A stretch of DNA of 64,000 nt, from contig NZ_CP083746.1 in assembly GCF_020151015.1 (NCBI RefSeq), positions 1,455,001 through 1,519,000 on the forward strand, read 5' to 3'. The translations under genes and the position numbers were made by a program. Below, piece after piece: positions 1-9,581 of this stretch (within the stretch, counting starts at the first letter, position 1; each line of letters starts with the position of its first letter). Origin of the DNA: Pseudomonas sp. p1(2021b). GTDB lineage: Bacteria > Pseudomonadota > Gammaproteobacteria > Pseudomonadales > Pseudomonadaceae. The notes below the pieces were generated by a model, which was not told where the DNA came from, ran no database searches, and saw nothing but the letters and a program-made list of their open reading frames with translations.

Positions 1-521
1 CCGGACGGCAGGTTGTTCAGGTCCTCGAGCATGCCGGCGCGGTCGACGTCGTTGCTCGGTGCATCGTAGTAACGGTAGTTCTGCACCGGGAAGCCGGCGG
101 TTTCGAACAGGGCGCGGTGGTTTTCCCAGCTCGGGTCGCTGATGGCGACCACGGCGTTCGGGGAGAGGCGCTTGAGGAAGTCCGCGCCGATCTTCAGAGC
201 ACCGGTGCCGCCGACCGCCTGCACGGTCACCACGCGGCCTGCAGCCAGCAGCGGCGACTCGGCGCCGAACAGCAGCTTTTGCACCGCCTGGTCGTAGGTG
301 GCGATACCGTCGATCGGCAGGTAGCCGCGGGAGGCGTGCTGGGCGGCACGCTGGGTCTCGGCTTCGATCACCGCGCGCAGCAGCGGGATACGGCCTTCCT
401 CATTGCAATAGACGCCCACGCCCAGGTTGACCTTGGCGGTACGGGTATCGGCGTTGAATGCTTCGTTGAGGCCCAGGATGGGGTCGCGGGGTGCCAGCTC
501 GACAGCGGAAAACAGGCTCAT
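1..521 (-). CDS. Class I amino acid aminotransferase (aspartate/aromatic type), N-terminal part
   Basis: Only the first ~173 residues are inside the window; the gene continues past base 1. The start MSLFSAVELAPRDPILGLNE and the downstream GVGVYCNEEGRIP and GGTGALKIGADFL segments are typical of the PLP-dependent class I aminotransferases of the AspC/TyrB subgroup, which move the amino group between aspartate or aromatic amino acids and 2-oxoglutarate in the cytosol. The PLP-binding lysine would lie in the missing part. The gene is divergent from uvrB with about 275 bp between the two starts, a neighbourhood I remember for a TyrB-like aminotransferase in other Pseudomonas. Substrate (aromatic or aspartate) cannot be settled from the N-terminus, so no symbol is given. 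Confidence 0.9.
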   Translation of the reverse strand, partial: MSLFSAVELAPRDPILGLNEAFNADTRTAKVNLGVGVYCNEEGRIPLLRAVIEAETQRAAQHASRGYLPIDGIATYDQAVQKLLFGAESPLLAAGRVVTVQAVGGTGALKIGADFLKRLSPNAVVAISDPSWENHRALFETAGFPVQNYRYYDAPSNDVDRAGMLEDLNNLPS

Positions 522-755
522 TGTTACCTTGGCTCTGATTGGAGAGTGATAGGGCGCGCACGCTCCGGCCGAGTGCGTTGAAGCGGTGCGCAAACGGGGA
601 GTCAGTATAGTGATACCGACCGGTCATCGCGACAGTCTGGCGCAGCTTTTGCGGGCTTTTGTGCGATTATTTTTCGACCATTGGTCTAATTGCCCGGTCC
701 ACTGAAAGACCAGTCCTTGAAACGGGCGCCGGGCGCGCTCATTTCGGTTAGACTA

Positions 756-771
756 CTGGCTAAATTTACAG
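756..771 (+). promoter_or_regulatory. Candidate LexA (SOS) box upstream of uvrB
   Basis: The 16-bp site has the form CTG-N10-CAG with an AT-rich centre (GCTAAATTTA) and ends 26 bp before the uvrB ATG. CTG-N10-CAG is the core of the gamma-proteobacterial LexA operator, and uvrB is an SOS gene in E. coli. One weak point is the fourth base, G in place of the usual T. That LexA binds here is inference. Confidence 0.4.
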
Positions 772-797
772 TTGCCGCGTCATCCACGAGGTCCGTC

Positions 798-2813
<2,016 letters not shown>

Positions 2814-2819
2814 GCGCCT

Positions 2820-2849
2820 GTAGGAGCGGGCTTGTCCCGCGATAGGGAC
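2820..2849 (+). repeat. REP palindrome between uvrB and gltX
   Basis: A single REP unit (TGTAGGAGCGGGCTTGTCCC followed by GCGATAGGGAC) with the imperfect GCGGG/CCCGC hairpin. It belongs to the same family as the units near 23.7, 39.6, 41.2 and 48.8 kb. Confidence 0.85.
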
Positions 2850-2977
2850 GGCCCTGCCTTCAAAGCTGCAGAACGCCGCTGCGGCCGTCGACATTCGCCT
2901 GCGCGCCATCGCTGGAGCCCGACGCCTGCTCCCTGCTACCATTCGGCCTTTGTTTCATCTTTCGTTCGAGACTCTCC

Positions 2978-4459
2978 ATGACCACCGTTCGCACGCGCAT
3001 CGCGCCATCGCCCACCGGCGATCCCCATGTCGGCACCGCCTACATCGCCCTGTTCAACTACTGCTTCGCCAAGCAGCACGGCGGTGAGTTCATCCTGCGT
3101 ATCGAAGACACCGACCAGCTGCGTTCGACCCGTGAGTCGGAACAGCAAATCTTCGACGCCCTGCGTTGGCTCGGCATCGAGTGGAACGAGGGCCCGGACG
3201 TCGGTGGTCCCCATGGCCCTTACCGGCAGAGCGAGCGCGGCGAGATCTATGCCAAGTACGCCAAGCAGTTGGTGGATGCCGGCCACGCCTTCTATTGCTT
3301 CTGCACCGCCGAAGAGCTGGAGCAGATGCGTGCCGAGCAGATGGCGCGCGGCGAGACCCCGCGCTACGACGGTCGCGCCCTGTTGCTGAGCGCCGAGGAA
3401 GTGCAGCGCCGCCTGGATGCCGGCGAACCCCACGTGATCCGCATGAAGGTGCCGAGCGAGGGCGTCTGCGTGGTGCCGGACATGCTCCGTGGCGACGTCG
3501 AGATCCCATGGGACCGCATGGACATGCAGGTGCTGATGAAGAACGACGGCCTGCCGACCTACTTCCTGGCCAACGTGGTCGATGACCACCTGATGGGCAT
3601 CACCCACGTCCTGCGCGGCGAGGAGTGGCTGCCGTCGGCACCGAAGCTGATCAAGCTGTACGAGTACTTCGGCTGGGAACAGCCCAAACTGTGCTACATG
3701 CCGCTGCTGCGCAACCCCGACAAGAGCAAGCTGTCCAAGCGCAAGAACCCAACCTCGGTGACTTTCTACGAGCGCATGGGCTTCATGCCCGAGGCGATGC
3801 TCAACTACCTGGGCCGCATGGGCTGGTCGATGCCGGACGAGCGCGAGAAGTTCTCCCTGGCCGAGATGGTCGAGCACTTCGACCTGTCGCGCATCTCCCT
3901 GGGTGGCCCGATTTTCGACATCGAGAAGCTGTCCTGGCTCAACGGCCAGTGGCTGCGCGACCTGCCGGTGGAAGAGTTCGCCGCACGCGTGCAGAAGTGG
4001 GCCTTCAACAGCGACTACATGATGAAGATCGCCCCCCATGTACAGGGCCGGGTCGAAACCTTCAGCCAGATCGCTCCGCTGGGTGGCTTCTTCTTCGAAG
4101 GCGGCCTGAAGCTCGACGCCAAGCTGTTCGAAAGCAAGAAGCTGTCCGCTGACCAGGTGCGCCAGGTGATGCAGTTGATCCTGTGGAAGCTCGAGAGCCT
4201 GCGCCAGTGGGAAAAGGACCGTATCACCGGCTGCATCCAGGCCGTGGTCGAAGCCCTGGAGCTGAAGCTGCGTGACGCCATGCCGCTGATGTTCGCCGCG
4301 ATCACCGGCCAGGCCAGCTCGGTCTCGGTGCTCGACGCCATGGAGATTCTCGGCCCTGACCTGACCCGCTACCGTCTGCGCCAGGCCCTGGACCTGCTCG
4401 GCGGCGTGTCGAAGAAGGAAAACAAGGAGTGGGAGAAGCTGCTGGCGACCATCGCCTGA
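2978..4459 (+). CDS. gltX: Glutamyl-tRNA synthetase
   Basis: This cytosolic class I aminoacyl-tRNA synthetase charges tRNA-Glu with glutamate. The product is 493 residues, the usual bacterial length. The HIGH-type signature appears as [13 protein letters not shown] near the N-terminus and the KMSKS-type loop as SKLSKRKN around residue 255. The C-terminal third is the anticodon-binding domain. Just downstream lies an operon with three tRNA-Glu genes, the substrate of this enzyme. A separate strong promoter precedes the tRNAs, so they are not simply a read-through of gltX. Confidence 0.98.
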   Translation: MTTVRTRIAPSPTGDPHVGTAYIALFNYCFAKQHGGEFILRIEDTDQLRSTRESEQQIFDALRWLGIEWNEGPDVGGPHGPYRQSERGEIYAKYAKQLVDAGHAFYCFCTAEELEQMRAEQMARGETPRYDGRALLLSAEEVQRRLDAGEPHVIRMKVPSEGVCVVPDMLRGDVEIPWDRMDMQVLMKNDGLPTYFLANVVDDHLMGITHVLRGEEWLPSAPKLIKLYEYFGWEQPKLCYMPLLRNPDKSKLSKRKNPTSVTFYERMGFMPEAMLNYLGRMGWSMPDEREKFSLAEMVEHFDLSRISLGGPIFDIEKLSWLNGQWLRDLPVEEFAARVQKWAFNSDYMMKIAPHVQGRVETFSQIAPLGGFFFEGGLKLDAKLFESKKLSADQVRQVMQLILWKLESLRQWEKDRITGCIQAVVEALELKLRDAMPLMFAAITGQASSVSVLDAMEILGPDLTRYRLRQALDLLGGVSKKENKEWEKLLATIA

Positions 4460-4475
4460 GGCCTTTACGCCCCCC

Positions 4476-4592
4476 CTGTAGGAGCGGCCTTGCGCCGCGA
4501 AAGGACCGCAACGCGGTCCTACGTTGCGAGCGTCGATGCCAAACCCATGGGGCCGCTGTGCGGCCCTTTCGCGGCACAAGGCCGCCCCTACA
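4476..4592. repeat. Inverted REP pair with central perfect hairpin
   Basis: Two REP-like units face each other (CTGTAGGAGCGGCCTTGCGC at the left; GCGGCACAAGGCCGCCCCTA at the right). Between them, 4502-4520 forms a perfect 8-bp hairpin, AGGACCGC-AAC-GCGGTCCT. The whole block is a BIME-like structure that fills most of the gap between gltX and the tRNA promoter and could limit gltX mRNA decay or transcription. Confidence 0.75.
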
Positions 4593-4688
4593 ATCCGTGC
4601 TTGCAGAAGCAAGTGGCCTCGAAAACGGGGCAGGGCGATAAGTGATTGTTATCTGTGAAAAAATTTTTGGATATTTTCAAAAATATGT

Positions 4689-4717
4689 TTGACAGCCCAG
4701 CAATCGGAACTTAATAT
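4689..4717 (+). promoter_or_regulatory. Sigma-70 promoter of the Ala/Glu tRNA operon
   Basis: A consensus -35 TTGACA (4689-4694), a 17-bp spacer and -10 TAATAT (4712-4717). They are followed by a GC-rich discriminator (GCGCCCCG), the hallmark of stringently controlled stable-RNA promoters. Transcription would start about 70 bp before the first tRNA. Confidence 0.85.
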
Positions 4718-4793
4718 GCGCCCCGTCCACAGCGATGAGCTAAAACGAAACGCCAGGCACCCAGCCGGTGATTTGAGTTCAGCGCGACATTGT

Positions 4794-4869
4794 GGGGCTA
4801 TAGCTCAGCTGGGAGAGCGCCTGCATGGCATGCAGGAGGTCAGCGGTTCGATCCCGCTTAGCTCCACCA
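4794..4869 (+). tRNA. tRNA-Ala (anticodon GGC), copy 1
   Basis: 76-nt cloverleaf with acceptor GGGGCTA/TAGCTCC (one G-U pair), anticodon loop CATGGCATG giving GGC, T-arm GGTTCGATCC and encoded CCA. First gene of the operon. Confidence 0.97.
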
Positions 4870-4947
4870 AATTCCGCTTCACGATCAGCTGGGCTGGTCG
4901 GGAAGAAAGATCGGTTCCAGCAAATCGGTCTTGAAGGTAGAAGGTTC

Positions 4948-5023
4948 GTCCCCTTCGTCTAGTGGCCTAGGACACCGCCCTTTCACGGCGGTAACAGGGG
5001 TTCGAGTCCCCTAGGGGACGCCA
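4948..5023 (+). tRNA. tRNA-Glu (anticodon TTC), copy 1
   Basis: 76-nt cloverleaf: acceptor GTCCCCT/AGGGGAC, anticodon loop CCTTTCACG reading TTC, T-arm GGTTCGAGTCC and encoded CCA. Lies 78 nt after tRNA-Ala copy 1. Confidence 0.97.
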
Positions 5024-5076
5024 GTTTTGCACAAGCGATGTTTCACGATGTCGCTGGGCCGAGAGGCTAGAAATCC

Positions 5077-5152
5077 GGGGCTATAGCTCAGCTGGGAGAG
5101 CGCCTGCATGGCATGCAGGAGGTCAGCGGTTCGATCCCGCTTAGCTCCACCA
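5077..5152 (+). tRNA. tRNA-Ala (anticodon GGC), copy 2
   Basis: Identical in sequence to copy 1 at 4794-4869, with encoded CCA. Second repeat unit of the operon. Confidence 0.97.
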
Positions 5153-5194
5153 ATTTTGCCAGGTCCGCGCAAGCGGGTCGGTACGAAGGTTGTT

Positions 5195-5270
5195 GTCCCC
5201 TTCGTCTAGTGGCCTAGGACACCGCCCTTTCACGGCGGTAACAGGGGTTCGAGTCCCCTAGGGGACGCCA
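5195..5270 (+). tRNA. tRNA-Glu (anticodon TTC), copy 2
   Basis: Identical to copy 1 at 4948-5023, with encoded CCA. It is followed directly by a terminator-like hairpin. Confidence 0.97.
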
Positions 5271-5296
5271 CTTTTACCCGCGTCTTGCGGGAGTTG

Positions 5297-5335
5297 AAAG
5301 GCTCATTCGCACATTGGATGGGCCTTTTGTTTTCA
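5297..5335 (+). terminator. Internal terminator-like hairpin after tRNA-Glu copy 2
   Basis: A 12-bp stem (AAAGGCTCATTC / GGATGGGCCTTT, with three G-U pairs) and a 7-nt loop are followed by TTTTGTTTT. It sits before the third Ala-Glu pair, so that pair may be under-expressed unless read-through or processing occurs. Confidence 0.7.
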
Positions 5336-5339
5336 CCTT

Positions 5340-5415
5340 GGGGCTATAGCTCAGCTGGGAGAGCGCCTGCATGGCATGCAGGAGGTCAGCGGTTCGATCC
5401 CGCTTAGCTCCACCA
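5340..5415 (+). tRNA. tRNA-Ala (anticodon GGC), copy 3
   Basis: Identical to the two upstream tRNA-Ala copies, with encoded CCA. It starts only a few bases after the T-run of the internal terminator. Confidence 0.97.
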
Positions 5416-5457
5416 ATTCTGCCAGGGTCTGCGTAAGCAGCCTGCACGAAGGTTCAC

Positions 5458-5533
5458 GTCCCCTTCGTCTAGTGGCCTAGGACACCGCCCTTTCACGGCG
5501 GTAACAGGGGTTCGAGTCCCCTAGGGGACGCCA
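5458..5533 (+). tRNA. tRNA-Glu (anticodon TTC), copy 3
   Basis: Identical to the two upstream tRNA-Glu copies, with encoded CCA. Last gene of the operon. Confidence 0.97.
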
Positions 5534-5559
5534 TTTTTACCCGCGTTTTGCGGGACTTC

Positions 5560-5597
5560 AAAGGCTCATTCGCATATTGAATGGGCCTTTTGTTTTT
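5560..5597 (+). terminator. Rho-independent terminator of the Ala/Glu tRNA operon
   Basis: Near copy of the hairpin at 5297: stem AAAGGCTCATTC / GAATGGGCCTTT with a 7-nt loop, then TTTTGTTTTT. The duplicated terminator shows that the repeat unit copied during tRNA amplification included the terminator. Confidence 0.85.
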
Positions 5598-5656
5598 CTC
5601 CCTCCGAAAAAATCAAGGGCATGCTGAATGGCAGTAGATTTCGCTTGCCAATAAAT

Positions 5657-5684
5657 ATTATGAGCATAATATTACGCTCATAAT
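5657..5684. promoter_or_regulatory. Palindromic operator in front of the tetR-like gene
   Basis: A perfect inverted repeat ATTATGAGC-N10-GCTCATAAT (28 bp) ends 15 bp before the ATG of the TetR-family gene. Position, size and symmetry fit an autoregulatory TetR operator that would control the regulator and the hydrolase downstream. The AT-rich centre (ATAATATTAC) may hold the -10 element. Confidence 0.7.
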
Positions 5685-5699
5685 GTTTCGGAGCCGGCC

Positions 5700-6239
5700 A
5701 TGAGCGACAGAAAGAGCAAGACCCGCGAACGCATCCTGGACGCGGCCTGCAGCGCCCTGATCCAGCACGGCCCCGCCGAGCCGAGCGTTAGCCAAGTAAT
5801 GAGCGCCGCAGGGCTGACGGTGGGTGGGTTCTATGCCCATTTCAACAGCAAGGATGAACTCATGCTGGAGGCGTTTCGCCAGTTGCTGGGCGAGCGACGC
5901 GCATTGCTCGCCCAAGTGGACCCCAGCCTCGATGCTGAAGGGCGGCGGGCCCTGGTGGCGGCCTTCTACCTGTCGCGCAAGCACCGCGATGCCCAGGAGC
6001 ATGCCTGCCCGTTGCCCAACGCCTTGAGCGAGATGCAGCGCCTGCCGGACGCCTTTCGCGACGTGCTGGCCGAGCACATCGAGCTGATCACCGCGCAGAT
6101 GGTCGATCGGCCCGAAGACATCGACAAGGCCATCGCCGACCTCGCCTTGATGGTTGGCGGCCTGGCCCTGGCCCGGGCCCTGGGCGGTACCGAGCTGTCC
6201 GACCGGATCCTGCGTGCCGCCAAGTCGGCAGTGATCTGA
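5700..6239 (+). CDS. TetR/AcrR-family transcriptional regulator
   Basis: The 179-residue protein has an N-terminal TetR helix-turn-helix (residues ~8-55; core SQVMSAAGLTVGGFYAHFNS, the GxFYxHFxSKDEL signature) and an all-helical C-terminal ligand/dimer domain. It is probably a repressor that releases DNA when a small hydrophobic ligand binds. A perfect 28-bp palindrome just upstream is the likely operator. The next gene, an alpha/beta hydrolase, starts 22 bp downstream on the same strand and is the probable co-regulated target. The ligand is unknown. The C-terminal domain resembles regulators that carry a conserved Cys (EHACPLPNAL), which could be redox- or electrophile-sensitive; that is inference. 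Confidence 0.92.
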   Translation: MSDRKSKTRERILDAACSALIQHGPAEPSVSQVMSAAGLTVGGFYAHFNSKDELMLEAFRQLLGERRALLAQVDPSLDAEGRRALVAAFYLSRKHRDAQEHACPLPNALSEMQRLPDAFRDVLAEHIELITAQMVDRPEDIDKAIADLALMVGGLALARALGGTELSDRILRAAKSAVI

Positions 6240-6261
6240 ACCACCTCCTCTGGAGCAAGCC

Positions 6262-7095
6262 ATGACTACCCTGAGCTGGATTCGCGGCGTCAACGCAACC
6301 CTCGGCCGCCTGGCCCCCGAGCATGTCGCCGGCAGGATGCGCCGGGCCTTCATGACACCGCGCAACTTACCCCCACGGCAGTGGGAGCTGCCGCTGCTGG
6401 CCAGAGCTGAGCGCATCACCTTGCGCTTTGGTCTGTCGGCCCTGCGCTGGGGCAAGGGGCCTACGGTATTGATGATGCATGGTTGGGAAGGGCGCCCGAC
6501 GCAATTCGCTGCGCTGATCGACACCTTGGTGGCCGCTGGGCATACGGTGGTCGCTCTGGAAGGCCCGGCCCATGGTCGCTCTCCAGGCCAGCAGGCGCAT
6601 GTGGTGCTGTTCGCCCGTGCCCTGTTGGAGGCCGCCGGCGAATTGCCACCGCTGCGGGCCGTGATCGGCCATTCTATGGGAGGCGCCAGCCTGCTGCTGG
6701 CCTTGCAATGGGGCCTGCGTACCGAGGCGGCGGTAAGCATCGCTGCGCCGGCGCAGCTGCTGGGTGTTCTGCGTGGCTTCGCCCATCGCCTGGGGTTGCC
6801 GGCAAGGGCCAGGGCGGCGTTCATTCGCCAGATCGAACAGGATGTCGGCGTGCAGATCTCGCGCCTGGACGTCAGCGGCTACCAGCTGGACGTGCCCGGG
6901 CTGGTGGTGCACGCCAGTGACGACCCCCTGGTGCCGGCCAGCGAGGCCCAGTTGATCCACAAGGCCTGGTTCGACAGCCGCCTGATGGTGCTGGAGGAGG
7001 GTGGGCACCAGCGTGTGCTGGCCGACCCGCGCTTGAACGAGGCCGTGCTCGAGCTGCTGGCCCGCACCGCGATCGGGGCACGGCAAAGCGCCTGA
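6262..7095 (+). CDS. Alpha/beta-hydrolase fold protein
   Basis: The 277-residue cytosolic hydrolase has the complete serine-hydrolase layout: oxyanion HGW (MMHGWEGRP, ~residue 73), nucleophile elbow GHSMGG (~residue 135), acidic residue in ASDDPLVP (~215) and histidine in EGGHQRVLAD (~250). The substrate is not evident; an esterase or lipase-like activity on a small ester is likely. It lies 22 bp after the TetR-family gene and probably shares its promoter and operator. I do not recognise a specific named family member. Confidence 0.88.
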   Translation: MTTLSWIRGVNATLGRLAPEHVAGRMRRAFMTPRNLPPRQWELPLLARAERITLRFGLSALRWGKGPTVLMMHGWEGRPTQFAALIDTLVAAGHTVVALEGPAHGRSPGQQAHVVLFARALLEAAGELPPLRAVIGHSMGGASLLLALQWGLRTEAAVSIAAPAQLLGVLRGFAHRLGLPARARAAFIRQIEQDVGVQISRLDVSGYQLDVPGLVVHASDDPLVPASEAQLIHKAWFDSRLMVLEEGGHQRVLADPRLNEAVLELLARTAIGARQSA

Positions 7096-7138
7096 TATCC
7101 GGTACACTCTGCCCGTTCACAGACCAACGGGAGCGGGC

Positions 7139-7576
7139 ATGAGCTGGGACCTGGCATCGCCATTCATCATCGACCTTCGCGTCGGCGCCGAGGACATCGA
7201 CGGCCTCGGCCACGCCAACAACGCCGTCTACGTCACCTGGCTGGAACGCTGCGCCTGGCGCCATTCCCAGCGCCTGGGGCTGGACCTGACCGAATACCGG
7301 CGCCTGGACCGCGCCATGGCCGTGGTGCGCCACGAAATCGACTACCTGGCCGCCGCCTACGAGGACGACGAGCTGCAACTGGCCACCTGGATCATCGACT
7401 GGGACCAGCGCCTGCGCATGACCCGCCGCTTCCAGCTCAAGCGCCCCCGCGATGGTGTCACCGTGCTGCGCGCACAAACCACCTTCGCCTGTATCGAGCT
7501 TTCCAGCGGCAAGCCCAAGCGTATGCCGGCCGAGTTTCTCGACGGTTATGGTCCGGCGCTTTTGCCGAACAGTTGA
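7139..7576 (+). CDS. Acyl-CoA thioesterase, hotdog fold (4HBT family)
   Basis: The 145-residue single hotdog domain carries the 4HBT signature DIDGLGHANNAVY near residue 20, where the Asp and Asn/His region forms the active site. It is related to YbgC/FadM-type acyl-CoA thioesterases that hydrolyse acyl-CoA in the cytosol. A TACACT -10-like box 34 bp upstream (in the gap after the hydrolase gene) suggests its own promoter. The gene ends just before an AT-richer stretch with no clear gene. Acyl chain preference cannot be read from sequence. Confidence 0.88.
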   Translation: MSWDLASPFIIDLRVGAEDIDGLGHANNAVYVTWLERCAWRHSQRLGLDLTEYRRLDRAMAVVRHEIDYLAAAYEDDELQLATWIIDWDQRLRMTRRFQLKRPRDGVTVLRAQTTFACIELSSGKPKRMPAEFLDGYGPALLPNS

Positions 7577-8383
7577 CTGATTCTCTCAATGATCGCACCG
7601 ATCAATGTTGGCTTGACCAAGGGACGGGTGTTACTAGCGGCTCTGTTCTTTTCTATTACAGTTTCTTCGGAGTCTGGTGGTGGCTTTTCTTCCGATGGCT
7701 CAAGGTAGAAATTGAGTATCTCGTAATTGCAAGGCCTGATTTGTTTCATGGGACGATAATCGCGTAGGCTCCCCGGCGTCCTTTGGGTTGCAGAGAGCAT
7801 TTATCGTGAGGCATCGTCTCTTTGTGCTTGGTCTTGAGCTGGAAGCCAGGAGGAGCGCAATGCCGCGAAGAATTCTTGGTTCCCGGTCGATAAATAGCGT
7901 TTTCATTGAGTTCCCCTGGTTTCGGTAATGGCTTGGGGAATCGTATTCCAGGCGTTAGATAGATATTTGTGGCTTACTTCCGTACGGGATGTAGTCCTTT
8001 TCCTTTTATGGCTGGGCTGATAGATGTACGGTTTGGGCCTTGTAGTGGGGCGAAATCCAGCGCCGCCCGCGCGGCGCATCGCGAGCTTTGCTCCTACGTT
8101 TGTTTCGGGCCAATGATGCTGTGGGTTTTTCGCGCGGACGCCTTGGTGCATGACACGATATTGCAACGTACCCATCAGGCGGTCTCGTGCGACTGCCATG
8201 GGCGTTACTGGTACTTAACAAACGTAGCGAGCAAAGCATCGCGATGCGCGGCGTGGAAGCAACGTCTTGTTCGTCCCCCAGATGGTGCGTTCGGGGTGGC
8301 AGATGCGCCTTCGGACGAAAGCTTGGCCGCTTTTTTGATGAGTCTGGTAGCATTCGCGCATTTTCCAAATGTGGCGTACCTCA
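7577..8383. other. ~800-bp AT-richer intergenic stretch without a convincing gene
   Basis: Base composition is clearly less GC-rich than on either side, mainly from 7577 to about 8030. Two minus-strand reading frames are the best coding candidates. One runs 7749 to 7546 (67 codons; begins MKQIRPCNYEILNFYLEPSE) and overlaps the thioesterase end. The other runs 7906 to 7700 (68 codons; begins MKTLFIDREPRI) with an AGGGGA ribosome-binding-like site. They overlap in different frames and neither resembles a family I know, so they may be remnants of one decayed gene. The rest holds an inverted repeat pair (8071-8252). Possible scar of a past insertion; nothing firmer is supported. Confidence 0.4.
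8071..8252. repeat. Imperfect inverted repeat pair, REP-like
   Basis: The left arm 8071-8100 (GCGGCGCATCGCGAGCTTTG then CTCCTACGTT) and the right arm 8221-8252 (AACGTAGCGAGCAAAGCATC then GCGATGCGCGGC) are near reverse complements over ~30 bp. They differ from the main REP family here but share the general form of a palindrome flanking a spacer. Confidence 0.65.
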
Positions 8384-9355
8384 ATGCAAATTGCCCTGGC
8401 CCCCATGGAGGGGCTGGTCGACAACATCCTGCGCGACGTCCTGACCCGGGTCGGTGGCATCGATTGGTGCGTCACCGAGTTCATCCGTGTCTGCGATCGC
8501 CTGTTGCCGCCTTCGTCGTTCGACAAGCTGGCGCCGGAGCTTCGCCAGGGCGCGCGGACCGCGGCCGGGGTGCCGATGCGCGTGCAACTGCTCGGCTCCG
8601 ACCCGGCGTGCCTGGCCGATAACGCGGTGCTGGCCTGCGAGCTTGGCGCGCCGGTGATCGACCTGAACTTCGGCTGCCCGGCCAAGACCGTGAACAAGTC
8701 ACGCGGTGGCGCGGTGTTGCTCAAGGAGCCGGAGCTGCTGCACGCCATCGTCCGCGAAGTGCGCCGGGCGGTGCCGGCGCATATTCCTGTGACCGCCAAG
8801 ATGCGCCTGGGCTTCGACAGCCCGGACGGTGCCCTGGAATGCGCCACGGCGTTGGCCGAAGGCGGTGCCGAGCATTTGGTGGTGCATGCCCGGACCAAGG
8901 TCGAGGGCTACAAGCCGCCGGCTCACTGGGAATGGGTGGCGCGGGTGCAGGAGGTGGTGAAGGTGCCGGTGTTCGCCAATGGCGAGATCTGGACCGTGGA
9001 CGATTGGCGGCGTTGCCGTGAGGTCAGCGGGGCCGAGGACATCATGCTCGGCCGGGGCCTGGTCTCGCGGCCGGACCTGGGTCTGCAGATCGCCGCTGCG
9101 CGCGATGGGCGGGACTATCAGCCCATGAGCTGGGACGAGTTGCTGCCGCTGCTGCGCGAATTCTGGCGCCAGGCCCAGGCCAAGCTGTCGCCGCGCTATG
9201 CACCAGGGCGGCTGAAACAGTGGCTGGCCATGCTGACCCGCAGCTATCCCGAAGCAGTTGCGTTGTTCGCCCAGTTGCGGCGCGAGGATGATTGCCTGCG
9301 GATCAGTGGATTACTCGGGGTTGGGGTGCAGGCATTCGATGAGTGCGTTGCTTGA
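8384..9355 (+). CDS. dusC: tRNA-dihydrouridine(16) synthase DusC
   Basis: FMN-dependent reductase that converts a uridine in the tRNA D-loop to dihydrouridine. The 323-residue protein begins [13 protein letters not shown], has the Dus signature with the catalytic cysteine ([10 protein letters not shown], ~residue 98), the H-A-R-T segment ([19 protein letters not shown]) and the NGEIW phosphate-binding loop, followed by a helical RNA-binding domain. The GYKPPAHW form and short length fit the DusC subgroup rather than DusA or DusB. An in-frame ATG lies 15 bp upstream (MWRTS...), but 8384 matches the conserved N-terminus. The AT-richer gap precedes it. Confidence 0.93.
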   Translation: MQIALAPMEGLVDNILRDVLTRVGGIDWCVTEFIRVCDRLLPPSSFDKLAPELRQGARTAAGVPMRVQLLGSDPACLADNAVLACELGAPVIDLNFGCPAKTVNKSRGGAVLLKEPELLHAIVREVRRAVPAHIPVTAKMRLGFDSPDGALECATALAEGGAEHLVVHARTKVEGYKPPAHWEWVARVQEVVKVPVFANGEIWTVDDWRRCREVSGAEDIMLGRGLVSRPDLGLQIAAARDGRDYQPMSWDELLPLLREFWRQAQAKLSPRYAPGRLKQWLAMLTRSYPEAVALFAQLRREDDCLRISGLLGVGVQAFDECVA

Positions 9356-9418
9356 TGCGGTCCTGATCGCTGGCAAAGCCGACCCCTACGCCTGACGTCG
9401 CGGTTGTATGGCAAAGGC

Positions 9419-9454
9419 TTCGCCCTTGATCGCGGGGCAAGCCCGCTTCTACAA
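9419..9454 (-). repeat. REP palindrome after dusC
   Basis: Single REP unit in reverse orientation (GATCGCGGGGCAAGCCCGCT then TCTACAAG). Confidence 0.8.
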
Positions 9455-9484
9455 GAGCCCCGCAAAAAAATTTTGTTCATACCT

Positions 9485-9512
9485 CTTGAAACCGTCTTGT
9501 CGGCCCCTATCT
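9485..9512 (+). promoter_or_regulatory. Sigma-32 heat-shock promoter of ibpA
   Basis: -35 CTTGAAA (9485-9491), 12-bp spacer, -10 CCCCTATCT (9504-9512): close to the sigma-32 consensus CTTGAAA / CCCCATNT. Expected start site ~9519, right where the thermometer hairpins begin. Confidence 0.85.
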
Positions 9513-9518
9513 CTTGAG

Positions 9519-9574
9519 TACGCGATGCCGAAGTCGGGTCGCGTAGTGACTTAACTTGCTGAATCTCAGGAGTT
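9519..9574 (+). promoter_or_regulatory. ROSE-type RNA thermometer in the ibpA leader
   Basis: Two hairpins fill the 5' UTR. Hairpin 1 (9519-9545) has TACGCGA...TCGCGTA arms plus an inner CCGA/TCGG. Hairpin 2 (9553-9574) pairs AACTTGCTG with CAGGAGTT, leaving a single bulged G and burying the AGGAG ribosome-binding site. A UUGCU strand with a bulged G opposite the ribosome-binding site is the defining last hairpin of ROSE elements, which melt on heat shock and free translation of small heat-shock genes. This gives transcriptional plus translational heat control. Confidence 0.82.
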
Positions 9575-9581
9575 CATGACC

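Noticed and set aside
4689..4934. 81-codon frame through the tRNA promoter and first tRNA-Ala
   Set aside because: It translates a tRNA gene and its promoter; no protein features.
4794..5533. Regularly spaced direct repeats suggestive of a CRISPR array
   Set aside because: The repeats are complete tRNA-Ala and tRNA-Glu genes of 76 nt with unequal spacers. The same holds for the tRNA-Asp repeats at 33.4-33.8 kb. No cas gene is present.
7969..8622. 217-codon plus-strand frame ahead of and into dusC
   Set aside because: It translates the inverted repeat pair and then runs out of frame into dusC; composition is not protein-like.
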